DNA of 64,000 nt from Heterocephalus glaber (lineage: Eukaryota > Chordata > Mammalia > Rodentia > Bathyergidae). This document shows, in pieces, positions 1 to 11,700 of the stretch. The notes beneath the pieces were generated by a model. It was not told the origin of the DNA and did not search any database. It saw only the letters and a list, made by a program, of their open reading frames with translations. The stretch is from positions 5,699,578 through 5,763,577 of the forward strand of contig NW_004624801.1 in assembly GCF_000247695.1 (NCBI RefSeq), in the 5' to 3' direction. A program made the translations under genes and the position numbers. Within the stretch, counting starts at the first letter, position 1. Every line of letters begins with the position of its first letter.

Positions 1-720
1 TTTTTTTTTTTTTTTTTTAAACAACTCCTCATGTCCCTATGTCCTGGCCTTTGTTAACTTTACTCTCTTTATTTTTATTTATTTATTTTTGTTGGGGGTT
101 TTTTTGGTACCAGGGATCGAACTCGGGACCTTGTGCTTGCAAGACAGGCGGCGGAACCACTGAGCTAAATCCCTGGCTCCTTGCTTCTTTTTTTGGTACC
201 AGGGATCGAACTCGGATCCTTGCGCTTGTGCACCAGGTGGCAAAACTACTGAGTTAAATCCCTGGCCCGTGTCTTGCTTCTTGATCCATTCTGCCAGTCT
301 ATTTCTTTTGATTGGTGAATTGAGACCATTAACATTGATGATTATAACTGATAATATATTGACTTATTCTTGTCATGTTATTTTCCTATTATTGGTTCCC
401 TTTTTTTCCTCCTCTGTTTAATTGCTTGCTTGCATGGTGGATTCATTCTGTTGGGGTTCATGGAGTTGTAGTCCTTGTTATCTCTTTCTAGAATGTCCTT
501 CAGAACATTTTGGAGTGCTGGTTTGATAGTCATGAATTTTTTCAGGTGTTCTTTGTCATGGAAGTATCTTATTTCTCCATCAATTTTGAAGATAGTTTTG
601 CCAGGTACAGAAATCTGGGTTAGACGTTGTTTTCTTTTAGGGCTTGAAATAATTTCATTCCCAGCTTTCATTTCATTTTGGCTAAAGTAATACATAAAGT
701 AATACAATACAATGCAATAC
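1..720 (-). mobile_element. Degenerate L1-like fragment with two tRNA-SINE copies in UNK intron 1
   Basis: Positions 270-700 resemble, in antisense, AT-rich LINE-1-derived sequence (phrases such as GGTGAATTGAGACCATTAAC and GCTGGTTTGATAGTCATGAA that I associate with old mammalian L1 copies). Two minus-strand copies of the tRNA-derived SINE lie at about 99-178 and 188-270, in direct tandem. The L1 assignment is by memory of L1-like text and is only moderately sure; the SINE calls are firm. Confidence 0.5.
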
Positions 721-890
721 AATAGGAAATGACAAACTGTGGTAACTATTATTTTGCCACCTTTAACTGTATGAATTAGATTTGTAGTTACATAACAAAA
801 TCTAAAACAAACCAGGAAATTGTATATAGTAAGTATGCCCTCTGTATGGTGATTTTACCCTCAGGAGAGAAAATTTAAAAGAGGTTGGGG

Positions 891-975
891 GTGTCTGAGG
901 ATTTAGTTCAATGGTTTCATTGCCTGCTGCACAAGCACAAGGACCAGAGTTCGATCCCCGGTACCAAAAAAAAAA
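891..975 (+). mobile_element. tRNA-derived (ID-like) SINE with target-site duplication
   Basis: A forward copy ending in GATCCCCGGTACC and an A run is flanked by direct repeats of AAAAGAGGTTGGGG (left about 877-890, right about 972-985). Its first bases are diverged (ATTTAGTTCAATGG). The TSD is convincing evidence for retrotransposition. Confidence 0.85.
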
Positions 976-984
976 AGAGGTTGG

Positions 985-1275
985 GGGGAAAATGCAGACA
1001 TAGAAGAAGAGGAAGAGGAAGAGATTAGAAGAAGAGGAAGAAGATTAGAAGCAAGGCTGGAGGACAAAGGAAGATTACTCAAACTTTGGGAAACTGGAGA
1101 AGAAGGCAGGAGAGAAAGAAAGAAGAAATAAAAACCAGAACAGAATAGAACAACAACAACAAAAACTAGAAACATTGTTCACACTCCTGTAAAAACAAGA
1201 ACAAGAACAATCAAGAAAAGAAGAAAACAAAAACAGAAAATGCAAGAAAAGAAAAATGAAGAAAAAAATGTGTAC
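985..1275 (+). repeat. Polypurine GAA/GAAA tract
   Basis: Nearly 290 bases are strongly purine-biased on the + strand, with GAAGAGGAAG units grading into GAAAA-rich sequence. Nothing coding is visible. It directly follows a SINE A tail and may be an expanded tail or an old polypurine microsatellite. Confidence 0.6.
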
Positions 1276-2459
1276 TTTGAGGCATCTCTCTGCTGTCACT
1301 GGTAGAATGAGCAAACAGAGGCCAGATCTGTGTTGATTAATCCCAGTAATCTAGCCTTGGAAATATGGCAGTGTAGTAGATAATCCCAGCAAGCCTGCAT
1401 CTTTAGTTCCATTGAAGTTCAGGCTGGTTTCTGGGTGTGAGGTTGTAACCCAATTTGTTGAGGCTGCAATACTCTCTGTGGCCCCTGCTGGCTTGAATTC
1501 AGCTCCTTAACCTCCTCCCAACTTAAACTCAGTTCCGCCTCACCTTGACACTGGGAACTGCTAGATGGAGCCAGCCTGCAGCTGCTCTGAATTCTGAGCT
1601 CAGTTGGCCCCTCTCCAAGATGGTGAACAACCAGTCACCTTCTTCTGGGGGAGGTCTGAATCTGAATAACTCGCTGCACTCCACTGCATCCCCTGCTCCA
1701 TTCTACTGGTACATTTCTCTGTGGAGGCCTCTGGGGTTACCAGTAGTCACCATGTGTCTGCAGATTTGAGTCACCCCTCCCACACCGCGAATCAGGGCTC
1801 AGGGAGAAAGTGCTACTTGCCACCTCCTTCTGTGTTGAGATCTCTGTTTTTACTCTCCCTGTCGGCTTCATTTCTCAGTTCAGATCCTTGCTGGGTCCCA
1901 GGGACCCACTTCCCTCCTTCTCTTCTCCACGTTGCTATATTTTAGTGTCTGGACACCAAATCTTGGAGAGACTGTTTCTTTGCTGTTCTCTGCTGTTCAC
2001 TGTCATCTTCCTGGAATTTGGTATTACATTTTTTTAGTGGTTATATTTCATAACAGGAACATTATATGACTTCACAGAAACCATAAATAAAGCTTTATTT
2101 GAACCTGACATCTGAGGTTGTGCAGTACAACTGTAGTAGAGAATAGTGGCAACACAGATTCTGCTTGGCCCTCTTGGGGCATTGTGTTGTGCTTAGTTTC
2201 CTGTGCCTCTTGGTTTAGCATTCCATAATATTTTATTTATCTTTTATTACTGGTGTAAGTCTCATATCAAAACAAGAGATGAGGGCTGGGGATTTAGCTC
2301 AGTGGTGCCGCGCCACCCTGGTATGCACAAGGTTGAGTTCCATCCCTGGTTCTGGAAAAAACAAAAACAAAAACCCAAGAGATAAACAGAAAAATGAACA
2401 TCAGCCACAACTCAAAGCTGAAAACAAACCCAAAGACCTCTTAGCACCAGACAGTCTTT

Positions 2460-2757
2460 GTTTCTGAGCCTGTACTGTTTCCTTTGTCTAAAACACCCTT
2501 TCTTAAACTCTTCATTCACTGGTATCTCTTCCTTACCTCTTCTGTCCCAGCTTGGGTCAAGGATCCTTCTTTTGGGTTTCTAAGGTATCCTGAAGCAAAC
2601 CTCTTCATAACTCTTTCCACCTGTGGTTAAGTCCACCTGTTACTTATGTGTGTCTTTCATGAAAATGTGAGCTTTCTAAGGACAATGATCTACTCCTTCT
2701 TCAGGGTCACCATTGGTTAGCACTGTACCATTATTCAATAAATATATGGTGGATAAA
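2460..2757 (+). mobile_element. LINE-2 (L2) 3' fragment
   Basis: The tail with TGAGCTTTCTAAGGACAATG, then GCACTGTACC and TTCAATAAATATATGGTGGA, resembles the conserved L2 3' end in sense orientation. It lies in UNK intron 1 and is followed by a B1/ID composite SINE. Confidence 0.6.
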
Positions 2758-2932
2758 TGCTGGGAATGGTGGCACATTCCTCTAATCCCAGCTACTCAGG
2801 CTGAGGCAGGAGTTTCACAAGTTTGAGTGTAGCCTGAGCAACTTAATGAGATCTTGTCTTAATAAAAAGTGAGGGCTGGGGATGTACCTCAGTGGTAAAG
2901 TACGCCTGAGTTCAATTCCCAGTATTGAAAGG
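2757..2932 (+). mobile_element. B1 plus ID-like composite SINE
   Basis: A B1-like monomer (GCTGGGAATGGTGGCACATT to AGATCTTGTCTTAATAAAAA) runs directly into a tRNA-like ID unit (GGGCTGGGGATGTACCTCAG to TTCAATTCCCAGTATTGAAA). This 7SL-tRNA dimer organisation is known from several non-murid rodent lineages. An older relative of the young SINE elsewhere in the window. Confidence 0.65.
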
Positions 2933-3630
2933 GGGTGGGCTGAACAAACAGCAAAGCTCTGATTGGAGGCTTCACTGCCCCTTAACTCCATTTGCACTCC
3001 TTAGGGAGCATCTTGTACTCCCCCATCCCCTCCCCACACACCCAGACACTTCACCACACTTCAAGACTGGACAGATTTTTTAGTACTTTTCATTATCAAT
3101 AGAGAAAGTGTATTGGATTTGCCCTAGCCTTGGGCCTGCCCCCCTGCCCTTGTGGCTAGAGTAGTAAGGCCGAAGGGATGTGGGCAGGAGTCTTTGTTCC
3201 TTGCCGATCAGATCCAGGCTGTGCTCTGAGCCTAGGCAGTTCAGATTAGGCTGCCTCTGCCACACTTCCTTCTGCATATAACTTCTGAGCCTTCTGCAAC
3301 CATCCTTACTGGCACCAAAATACCCAGTCTATAGCCATTTGTTGCTTCCAGTGTTAGGCTTGGGAAAATAAAAATAATTGCAGTGATTACCCATCCTCCT
3401 GACAGGGCCCCCCAATGTGAGAGAGCTCTAACCTGGACACAGAAGGACAATATGTTCTGTAAGGGAGTCAATGGGCTTGGGCCCCTCCACTGGTGCTGTG
3501 TGGGAGAGGATATTAGGGGATATTAGAGGATATTGATTATTACATACAGGACAAAGGAGAGAGACATGGACAGCACACAGACATCTGTCAACTCCTCAGG
3601 ATAGATATCTCCCACCTGCTGCAGGTCCTC

Positions 3631-3718
3631 TTTTTTTTTTTTTTTGGTACCGGGGATCGAACTCGATCCTTGCACTTGCAGGGCAGGCGGCAGAACCACT
3701 GAGCTAAATCCCCAGCCC
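3631..3718 (-). mobile_element. tRNA-derived SINE, minus strand, with TSD
   Basis: A reverse copy (poly-T then GGTACCGGGGATCGAACTCG to CTAAATCCCCAGCCC) is flanked by perfect CTGCAGGTCCTC repeats at 3619-3630 and 3719-3730. Inserted in UNK intron 1. Confidence 0.93.
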
Positions 3719-3756
3719 CTGCAGGTCCTCTTTTATGAGACTGCTAGAGACAGTCT

Positions 3757-3850
3757 AGGCTAGCGATGGTGAACCTTCTAGAGCTTTCAGTGATACAAAC
3801 AGCCCACTGCGGCACACGTGCTGTAGGTTGGTCACCACTGGGCTAGGCGC
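3757..3850. mobile_element. Possible hAT-like miniature inverted-repeat element
   Basis: A stretch of about 90 bases starts with CGATGGTGAACC and ends with GGTCACCACTGG, imperfect inverted repeats. It contains GGCACACGTGC-type text seen in hAT-derived MITEs. Flanks share CTAGGC but a clean 8-base duplication was not found, so this is tentative. Confidence 0.35.
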
Positions 3851-4431
3851 AGAGGGAGGGGTCTCTGCATGCATTCCCAAACAGCTGCCCAGGTAGTAAG
3901 TACTAGCAGATGTCTCTGGAACAGTGAGAGTCAATTGTGTACCGGAGAGCTGGGCTTTCAGCCTGGAAGCAACATCTCCCTTAAGTGCTTGTCAGCAGAT
4001 TTCTCCCCTTGGCCCTCAGTTCCATCCCTGCTCATGGTACAATGGAGGCTTCCAAGAATCACCAAGTGGATGTGGGCACCAGTGACCTGCAGAAAGCTTG
4101 GGAGATGCTACTCGTGTGCATAGCTGTCTTCCTGTGATGAGTAGTTTGGCCTGGGAAGCCTTGAGGCTCCACAGCTGGCCACCATGGCAGACAGCTGACT
4201 GCTGAAGGCCCTTGAAGCCATAGCTCCTGCCTTCCAGGCTAGCTTGGACATAGATATTGGGACAAGTGTGAATGCTGAGGTCCAACCTTAGCCCTGGACC
4301 TCTTCTGGTGTCACAGTGAAACTGGTACCCCAAAGCAGGGCCCTCAGGGGACTTGGTGGCTAACTTCATGCTGAGAAGCAAGGGGCTTTACTCTCCACTC
4401 TTGGCCTGCCCCACATGGGCTCTCTCTGCAG

Positions 4432-7400
4432 GTACCTGAAAGAGTTCCGCACAGAACAGTGCCCACTCTTTGTGCAACACAAATGCACACAGCATCGGCC
4501 CTACACCTGCTTCCACTGGCACTTTGTGAACCAGCGGCGCCGCCGGTCCATCCGCCGTCGGGACGGCACCTTCAACTACAGTCCTGACGTCTACTGCACC
4601 AAGTACGATGAGGCTACAGGCCTGTGCCCGGAGGGAGACGAGTGAGTGCCCATCCTGCCCTCAGGAGTCCCAGTCTCCTGGGTCAGGCAGGCTCCAGGAA
4701 GCAAGCCAGAGGGTGCTTTGGGGAGGACTGGCTGCAACCCAACCCACCTTCCTATTGGCTCAAACCTCACCATCTTGAAGATGTAGCCTTATATGTGTAT
4801 ATGTGGCGGAGGGGGGATCTGTTTTTCTTTCCCTACTTTAAGGAAACAAAACAGGCCTTAGTTCTGCTAAGAGACCAAATATAAACCAGAGTGTCTCCCT
4901 GAAAGGTGATGAGCAGGTGAGAAAGCAAAGCTTTGTCTGTATTTACCACCCCTCTCCATCACTCACATTAGTGCCTCCGCTCTGCGTTCTGTCAGATCAG
5001 CGGTGGCATTAGATTCCCACAGGAACACGAATCCTTCTTTAGACTGCACAGGCAAGGGATGCAGGTTGGGCGCTCCTTATGAGAATCTAATGTCTGATGA
5101 CCTGAAGTGGACCTGAGGTGGTAATGCTAACTCTGAGGAACGTAATTATTATGTATCTCAAACATACACTAAAAAAACAAAAAACAGTACTTTACCACAT
5201 GCATACAGCTGTCTGTAGAAAAATTGTCTTCTGCAAAACTGGTCGTCCCTATTGCCACAAAAGGTTGGGGCCCACTAGTTTAAATAGACTGAGCCTCACC
5301 AGTTCCCTCATTTGCTGATTCTAAGTTTTCTTCTGCAAATCTCTATAGAGAAAAGTTACAACAGTGGTGGCAAACCTGACATCATCTCTGAGAGGAAACA
5401 TTCATTAGCCCTGCTTGTCATTTGTTTCAACCTTGTAGGGGGGTGATAAGAGGCACTGTGGAGGTATAGTGTGCCGAACCCTTCCTGCACCAGGTCCTCT
5501 TTCTCACAGAGATCAGAGGCTTGCTTATCCCTCCCCCTGGCCTGTTGAAGCACTTTGCGCATGAGGAGCTTTGTTAAAGTTTGGTGGGAGTTGATTGTTT
5601 CTCTGAGGACCTCTAATCCAGGCAGAATTTGTCCCACCCAGATGCTCCTCTGGAGCATCCCTGCAGGTAGTCCAAGAATGTCAGGCCCTGTGGGCCACAG
5701 CATGCCAGGGCAAAGCCATGGTGGCCAGGGGGCCTTGTCACTGCCTTCCTCAATCACTGTCACTGTATCCTCAAGGTCATGGTGACAACCCATCAACAGC
5801 TGGTGAAGGGCAGGGTTGCCCCCAGACTGCAGGGGGCAGTGTTGAGTGATCCCCACTGCCATGTTGCAGGTGCCCATTTCTGCACAGGACCACAGGGGAC
5901 ACTGAGCGCAGGTACCACCTTCGTTACTATAAAACTGGAATCTGCATCCACGAGACTGACTCAAAAGGCAACTGTACCAAAAACGGCCTGCACTGCGCTT
6001 TTGCTCACGGACCCCATGACCTCCGTTCCCCTGTCTACGACATCAGGTGGGCTGGGTGCTGGGCAGGGGCAGGGGCCTGGAGGCTGCTGCTGATAGCTGC
6101 AACAAAGGATGGCACTCCGATTCTGCTCTCTCATGCCTCCTCCCCACCCTCTGTCCTATCCTCTCCTTGCAGGGAACTCCAGGCCATGGAAGCCTTACAG
6201 AATGGCCAGACCACAGTGGAGGGCAGCATAGAGGGCCAGTCGGCTGGGGCTGCGAGCCATGCCATGATAGAAAAAATCCTCAGTGAGGAGCCTCGGTGGC
6301 AAGGTACAAGTGGCCACAAAAATGCCTCCTCTAGTCAGATGTTTGCCCTCTCCCCTCTTGCCCATAACTGCCCTAAGGAATTGGTTCACAACCATCTACT
6401 GCTTTCTCCAACTGAAGCCACCAGCTGGGAGGCACCCAGCCCCTCATCTCACTTTATACCATTCTAAAGGCACTTGTAGGGAAGTTTTCCAAGATACACT
6501 GTATTCCGAAGATCCCTCCACCTTTAGCATGTGCACACTTGTGCATTTATATGAGTATATATGCATGTGTTCTCCACTCTCATGGTGCCCTTTCAGCCCT
6601 GAGAACTGTAAGTATCTCCAGCGATGGCCAGCATCCTGCCCTGGGCTCTCAGCTGTAGCTTTGGCCTCCCTAGCATGCCCATGGCCTGTGAGGAAATGGC
6701 CCTCCTCATGTCTCTCATGGGAACGTCAACTCCAGAACCCCTTCCCAGTGGCTTCTCCTTGCCTTCTGTTCACTCTACTACTGGTCTTGGGGTGCTCCAC
6801 TTCCACTCCCTGACCCATGCCCTCTGGCCCCCTGTGCAGAAACTGCTTATGTGCTGGGGAACTATAAGACGGAGCCGTGCAAGAAGCCCCCTCGGCTGTG
6901 CCGCCAGGGCTATGCCTGTCCCTACTACCACAACAGCAAGGACCGACGGCGGAGCCCCCGGAAGCACAAATACAGGTCCTTTGGCACCAGGAGACCAGTC
7001 ATGGGAGGGAGGAATGGCAGGGAAGGGATCATGGCTAAGGCTGCTCCCACCGTGGCTCTCAGGGAGGCGGGCATGCCAACCCTGGGGACTATGGGGTCAC
7101 AGGTCCCGGGTGCAAAGGGAGGGACCAGTAAGGATGGCTGAACGGCAGGAGCATGGTCCAGTTCCTGCATGAATGAGGACCTGACCAGACAGACTCAGAG
7201 GCCTATTCAGCTCTGATCCTATAGGGCATGTACTAAAGTAGGGCCAGGTTGTGTTGTGGAAAGTGTAGTTGTGGCTATGCCTGTCTCTTCATGGGCTGGC
7301 ATGGGCTCATTGCATGGCTGAGGGGAGCAAAACAATGTCTTCCGTGGTTATGCAGCCAGGCTGGGCCAGAGAAACAACACAGCTCTGGCTGCAGTGAGAT

Positions 7401-8751
7401 CCTCACTCTGTAGCTAGTCTTTTATATTTCAGTGCCTGGGCCTGTGAGGTGGGAAGACCAGAGAGGGGCCCTGAGAAGAGATCCAGGTAGTACCCTGTAG
7501 TCCCTGATGTCACCCTCTCTTGCCTCCAACTGACTGTTCCCTGCCCTCTTTGGACCAGGTCGACTCCATGTCCAAATGTCAAACATGGGGATGAGTGGGG
7601 AGACCCTGGCAAATGTGAGAATGGAGATGCCTGCCAATATTGCCACACCCGCACGGAGCAGCAGTTCCATCCAGAGGTGGGCTCTTAGAGTGGGGGCTGG
7701 CTTCCTTGGGGGGGCTGGGGGGCTAACATATCCCCTTTAGGAAGCAAGGAGTGTAAGGGCAGATGTTGGCATCCTGGAGAGATTTCTGGAGAGTGCCTGG
7801 AGGTGCCCTGTACTCCTCAGTGTGCAGCCTCTTTCTGAACCCACTTTTCCCTGACAGCCCTCTGCTTCTAGTTAGTTCCCTAAGCTGCCTGACAGGGTGC
7901 TTAAAATCCAGAGACATCAGGGTTAGTTTTTTTGTGTGTGTGCAAGGGATCAAACCCAGGGCCTCCACACACGGTAGGTAAGCGCTGTGCTACTGAACTA
8001 CATCCCCAGCCCAGTACCAGAATTTTAAAAATAAGGCCCCTTCTGTCCTGTCCTCGGAGCCTATGTCTTGTACAGTATGCAAAGAGGCATATGCTGCCTC
8101 AGTCCCTGGTTCTGTGGAATCCAGGAGGACCCTTGAAAGAAACAGATAGGGACAGTCTCATGTAGCTGCAGACAGCAGGTGGAAAGTTCAACCCAATACA
8201 GTTCCCAACCTGAGATCTGGCGGGCTGGGTTGAGGGCAGCTATGTGCTGCTTGGGAGCTTGGCTGGCTGAATGCCTAGAAAGCACACTGGAGGCAGAGCC
8301 CCTGGCAGGGCTGTCAGCAGAGCAGACCCCTTGGTGCGGGCTGGTTGGATCTGTGAACCCAGAATGGAGGGCATTGGTGGAAGTGGTAGAGAACTTCCTC
8401 AGGAGTTTGAGTAACAGAATGGTAGGGGGCTGGGGTGTAACTCAGTGGTAGAGCACTTGCCTAGCATGAATGTGGCCCTGAGGTTTGATCCCAGCACTGG
8501 AAAAAAAAAAAAAATTTTGGAGGTGGGTTGACAGAGACTTAGAGGATTGCAGTAGAAGGTGTGGAGCGGGGAGGAAGGCCAGCTCACCTTTGATAAAGGA
8601 AGAGGAGCCTGTCACTCACACAGCTGAGCCTGACCGTCTCTGCTCTGCTCTGTCTGCCCCTTCCAGATCTACAAATCCACCAAGTGCAACGACATGCAAC
8701 AGTCAGGCAGCTGTCCCCGAGGACCTTTCTGCGCCTTTGCCCACGTAGAAC
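4432..8751 (+). CDS. UNK: UNK exons 2-7: six-finger CCCH RNA-binding region
   Basis: These six exons encode the RNA-binding half. Exon 2 carries the N-terminal Cys/His-rich finger (CPLFVQHKC...CFHWH) and begins the second, with CTKYDEATGLC and PEGDEC; its last codon is split, GA|G, and exon 3 finishes that finger with CPFCTG-type spacing. Exon 3 adds the finger CIHETDSKGNC...CAFAH. Exon 5 encodes CKKPPRLCRQGYACPYYH, exon 6 the finger ending CQYCH, and exon 7 CNDMQQSGSCPRGPFCAFAH. Most fingers show C-X5/6-C-X3-H spacing at the C-terminal end. In the fly and mammal proteins, fingers 1-3 and 4-6 form two clusters that recognise UAG and U-rich motifs. All zinc ligands I could place are present. 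The residue after the exon 5/6 junction is Thr where I recall Ser in human. Confidence 0.93.
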
Positions 8752-11700
8752 GTAAGCTGTTCTTACTGCCCTGGGGCAGTACACTTTTCTTCCTTAACCC
8801 TCTGCTGAGACTCAAGCAGGGGAATGGCCCCTAGCAGCACACCACACATGGGGGTCCTTGTCTGCTAGTAGTGGGCCATGTCTAGCTGGAAGTCCATTCT
8901 CTTTGCCTCTCTGAAAGTGGTGAATTTAACTACCAGGACTTGATGCCCTGGAGTTTCCAAGATCATGAGATAGAGACTGCGGGGACTGTCCTCCTGGTTA
9001 GGGACTCGAGGTTCCAGGCAAGGTGCAGCACTGTGCCTCCCATAGTCAACATGGCAGATCCCACCAGCCACCCCATGTCGCCAGTGGCAGGCATCACTAC
9101 TGCAACACAGAACTCTTCCCTGCTGCGCTCTGCTCAGGCCTCTAGAGTAGAGCTTTCCAGTGTAAATGAAATGCGGGAGCTCGTCTGATCCTCTTCAGTG
9201 TGTGCTCCCTCCAGCTGCTCAAGCTGGAGTCCTTTGCTATTTTTCTTATCTTCCTCTTTTAAGGGCCTGCCGGGTATTTGTCAGCTCCCCAAGCTATAGT
9301 CTCTTACCATTTTCTTTTACTTTCTGATTGAAGCTTTTTCATAAATAGAGAAATAAATAAAATGCAGTCCCTATATATCATTTTATTTTATTTATTTTAT
9401 CCCTGGTACCAGGGATCGAACTCAGGACCTTGAGCTTGCAAGGCAGGTGGCAGGACCAATGAACTAAATCCCGGCCCCCCTAAATATCATTTTAAAGTTT
9501 CTAGTAACATATTAAAAAAAAAAAAGGCTGGACGTGGTGGCGCACACCTATAATCTCAGCACTGAGGAGGCTGAGGCAGGAGGAATGCTGAGATTGTGGC
9601 CAGGCTGGGTTACACAGTGAGTTCAAGGCCAGCCTGAACTACATAGAGAAACCCTGTCTGAGAGAAAGAGAAAGAGGGAGAGAGAAACTAAAAAAACCAA
9701 AAGAAGCAGGTTAATTTTATTGGTTTGGTTTGGGATTTTTGTTGTTGTTTTGGTTTTTGGTTTTTTGGTCTTGCTGTGTCATTCAGGCTGGCCTCACTCG
9801 CAACAATCCTCCTGCCTCATCCTCCCAAGTGCTGAAATTGTAGACATGCAAAACCACATCTGGCAGGTTAATTTTAATGACATTTTTATTTAGCCCAATA
9901 TTAGATGCTACCACTTCTATAATTATAAAAATTATCAAGATATTTTACCCTTTTTTTTTGTTTTTTTGAGACATGGTCTCACTAGGTAGTTCAGGCTACC
10001 CTTGAACTTACAGCCCAGGCTGACCTTCAACTCATGGTGATCCTCCTGCCTCAGCCTCCCAGTTGCTGGGATTATAGGTGTGTATCACTGCCCCCAGCTA
10101 AGATATTTTACCTTTTTTTTTTTTTAAATTGATTTATCTTTTTTTATTTATTTATTTATTTATTTTGGTACTGGGGATCGAACTTGGGTCCTTGCGCTTG
10201 CGCAGCAGGCGGCGAAACCACTGAGCTAAATCCCCCGGCCCATATTTTACCTTTTTTTATACTAAGTCTCAGAGATCTGATATGTATTGTAACACCCCCA
10301 GCACATTAACACTCTGACCAGCCCATTTCAAGTGCTCAGTAGCCACTGGTACAGCACAGTTCTAGATGTTCAGTGTCACACTCCAACCCAACACCTCAGT
10401 CTTAGGGGGAGCTGGGGTAGACATCTGTCCTGCTCTAGGCCACTGCACTGACTGCCTTAACCTGTTTCCAGGCTTAGCCCTGTCTCTGAGATTAGGGTGA
10501 AGAATAAACCAAGGGCCCTTGGCATAAGAAGTGTATTCAGGGTGCAGAGGAAATCAGTCCCCTGCAGTAGACACTAGGACCACCTGATTGAGATAGTGCA
10601 GAGCAGTGATTCAAAGCTCAGGCTGTGGAGTTATACAAAGCCAGGTTCAAGTCTCATCTCTTCTGTCTCCTAGTTCTGTCACTTCAGTAGTTTTTGGTTT
10701 TTTGTATTTTTTTTTTATATTGTTTTTGTTTTTTTGAGACAGGGTCTTTCTGTGTACTTCAAGGTGGCCTCAAACTCATGGTGAACCTCCTGGCTCAGTC
10801 TCCTGAGTGCTGGGATTACAGGTGTGTGCCACCAAGCCCAGCCAACCTTGGTAGATTTAACTGGCTTTTCTGAACTATTTTTCTTATCTATAAAATGGAG
10901 ACCATAGCACTCTGAAAGCCTGAGGCAGGAGGATTGCAAGTTTGAGCCTTGCCTGGGCAATTTAGCAACTTTGTGAAACTCAATCTCAAAATTTTTTAAG
11001 GCCTGGGCTGGGGATTTAGCTCAGTTGTTCCAGCACTTGCCTTGCAAAAAGAAAATGTCCCGGCTTCAATCTCTAGTACCAAAAAAAAAAATTTTTTTTT
11101 CTTAAGGGCTACATTTTTTTAAGGGCTACATCCCAGGGGGATGTAGCTTAGAAGGCTCTGGATTCAATCCCCAGTACCACAGAAAAGTAAATAAGAATAA
11201 AATGGAGACCATGATATTATATGTATTTTTTCATCACTGTGGAGATTCACAATTTATGCAAGGTGCTGGCACGTAGGAAGTGCAGAGCACACAGCATCCA
11301 TTGAAATGATGTGGGAACCTTCTTTTTAAGTACCAGGCATACATGGTCTCCTTTGGAACATAGCTAGGAGCACTTTTGGAGGCACTCAGCTGGCTGAAGA
11401 GCCTGCTGACCCCTGCCCCCCTCTTGCAGAGCCACCCCTAAGTGACGACCTGCAGCCTTCCTCAGCTGTATCCAGCCCCACCCAGCCAGGTCCCGTCTTG
11501 TACATGCCATCTGCTGCCGGAGACTCGGTGCCTGTGAGCCCCTCCAGCCCGCATGCCCCCGACCTCAGCGCCGTACGTGCCTGTCCTGGGGAGTGGGTGC
11601 TCCCCTAACCCCTCAGCCTGTGCTTGGGGAGGAGCCCTGGTATTTGTCCTCAAGCTAAAGGGTTTAGCCTTTCCTGCTCCAGGGATCTTCTTTGTCATAG

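Noticed and set aside
4016..4381. A 121-codon minus-strand ORF just before UNK exon 2
   Set aside because: No recognisable motif and no splice or promoter context; consistent with chance in moderately GC-rich intron.
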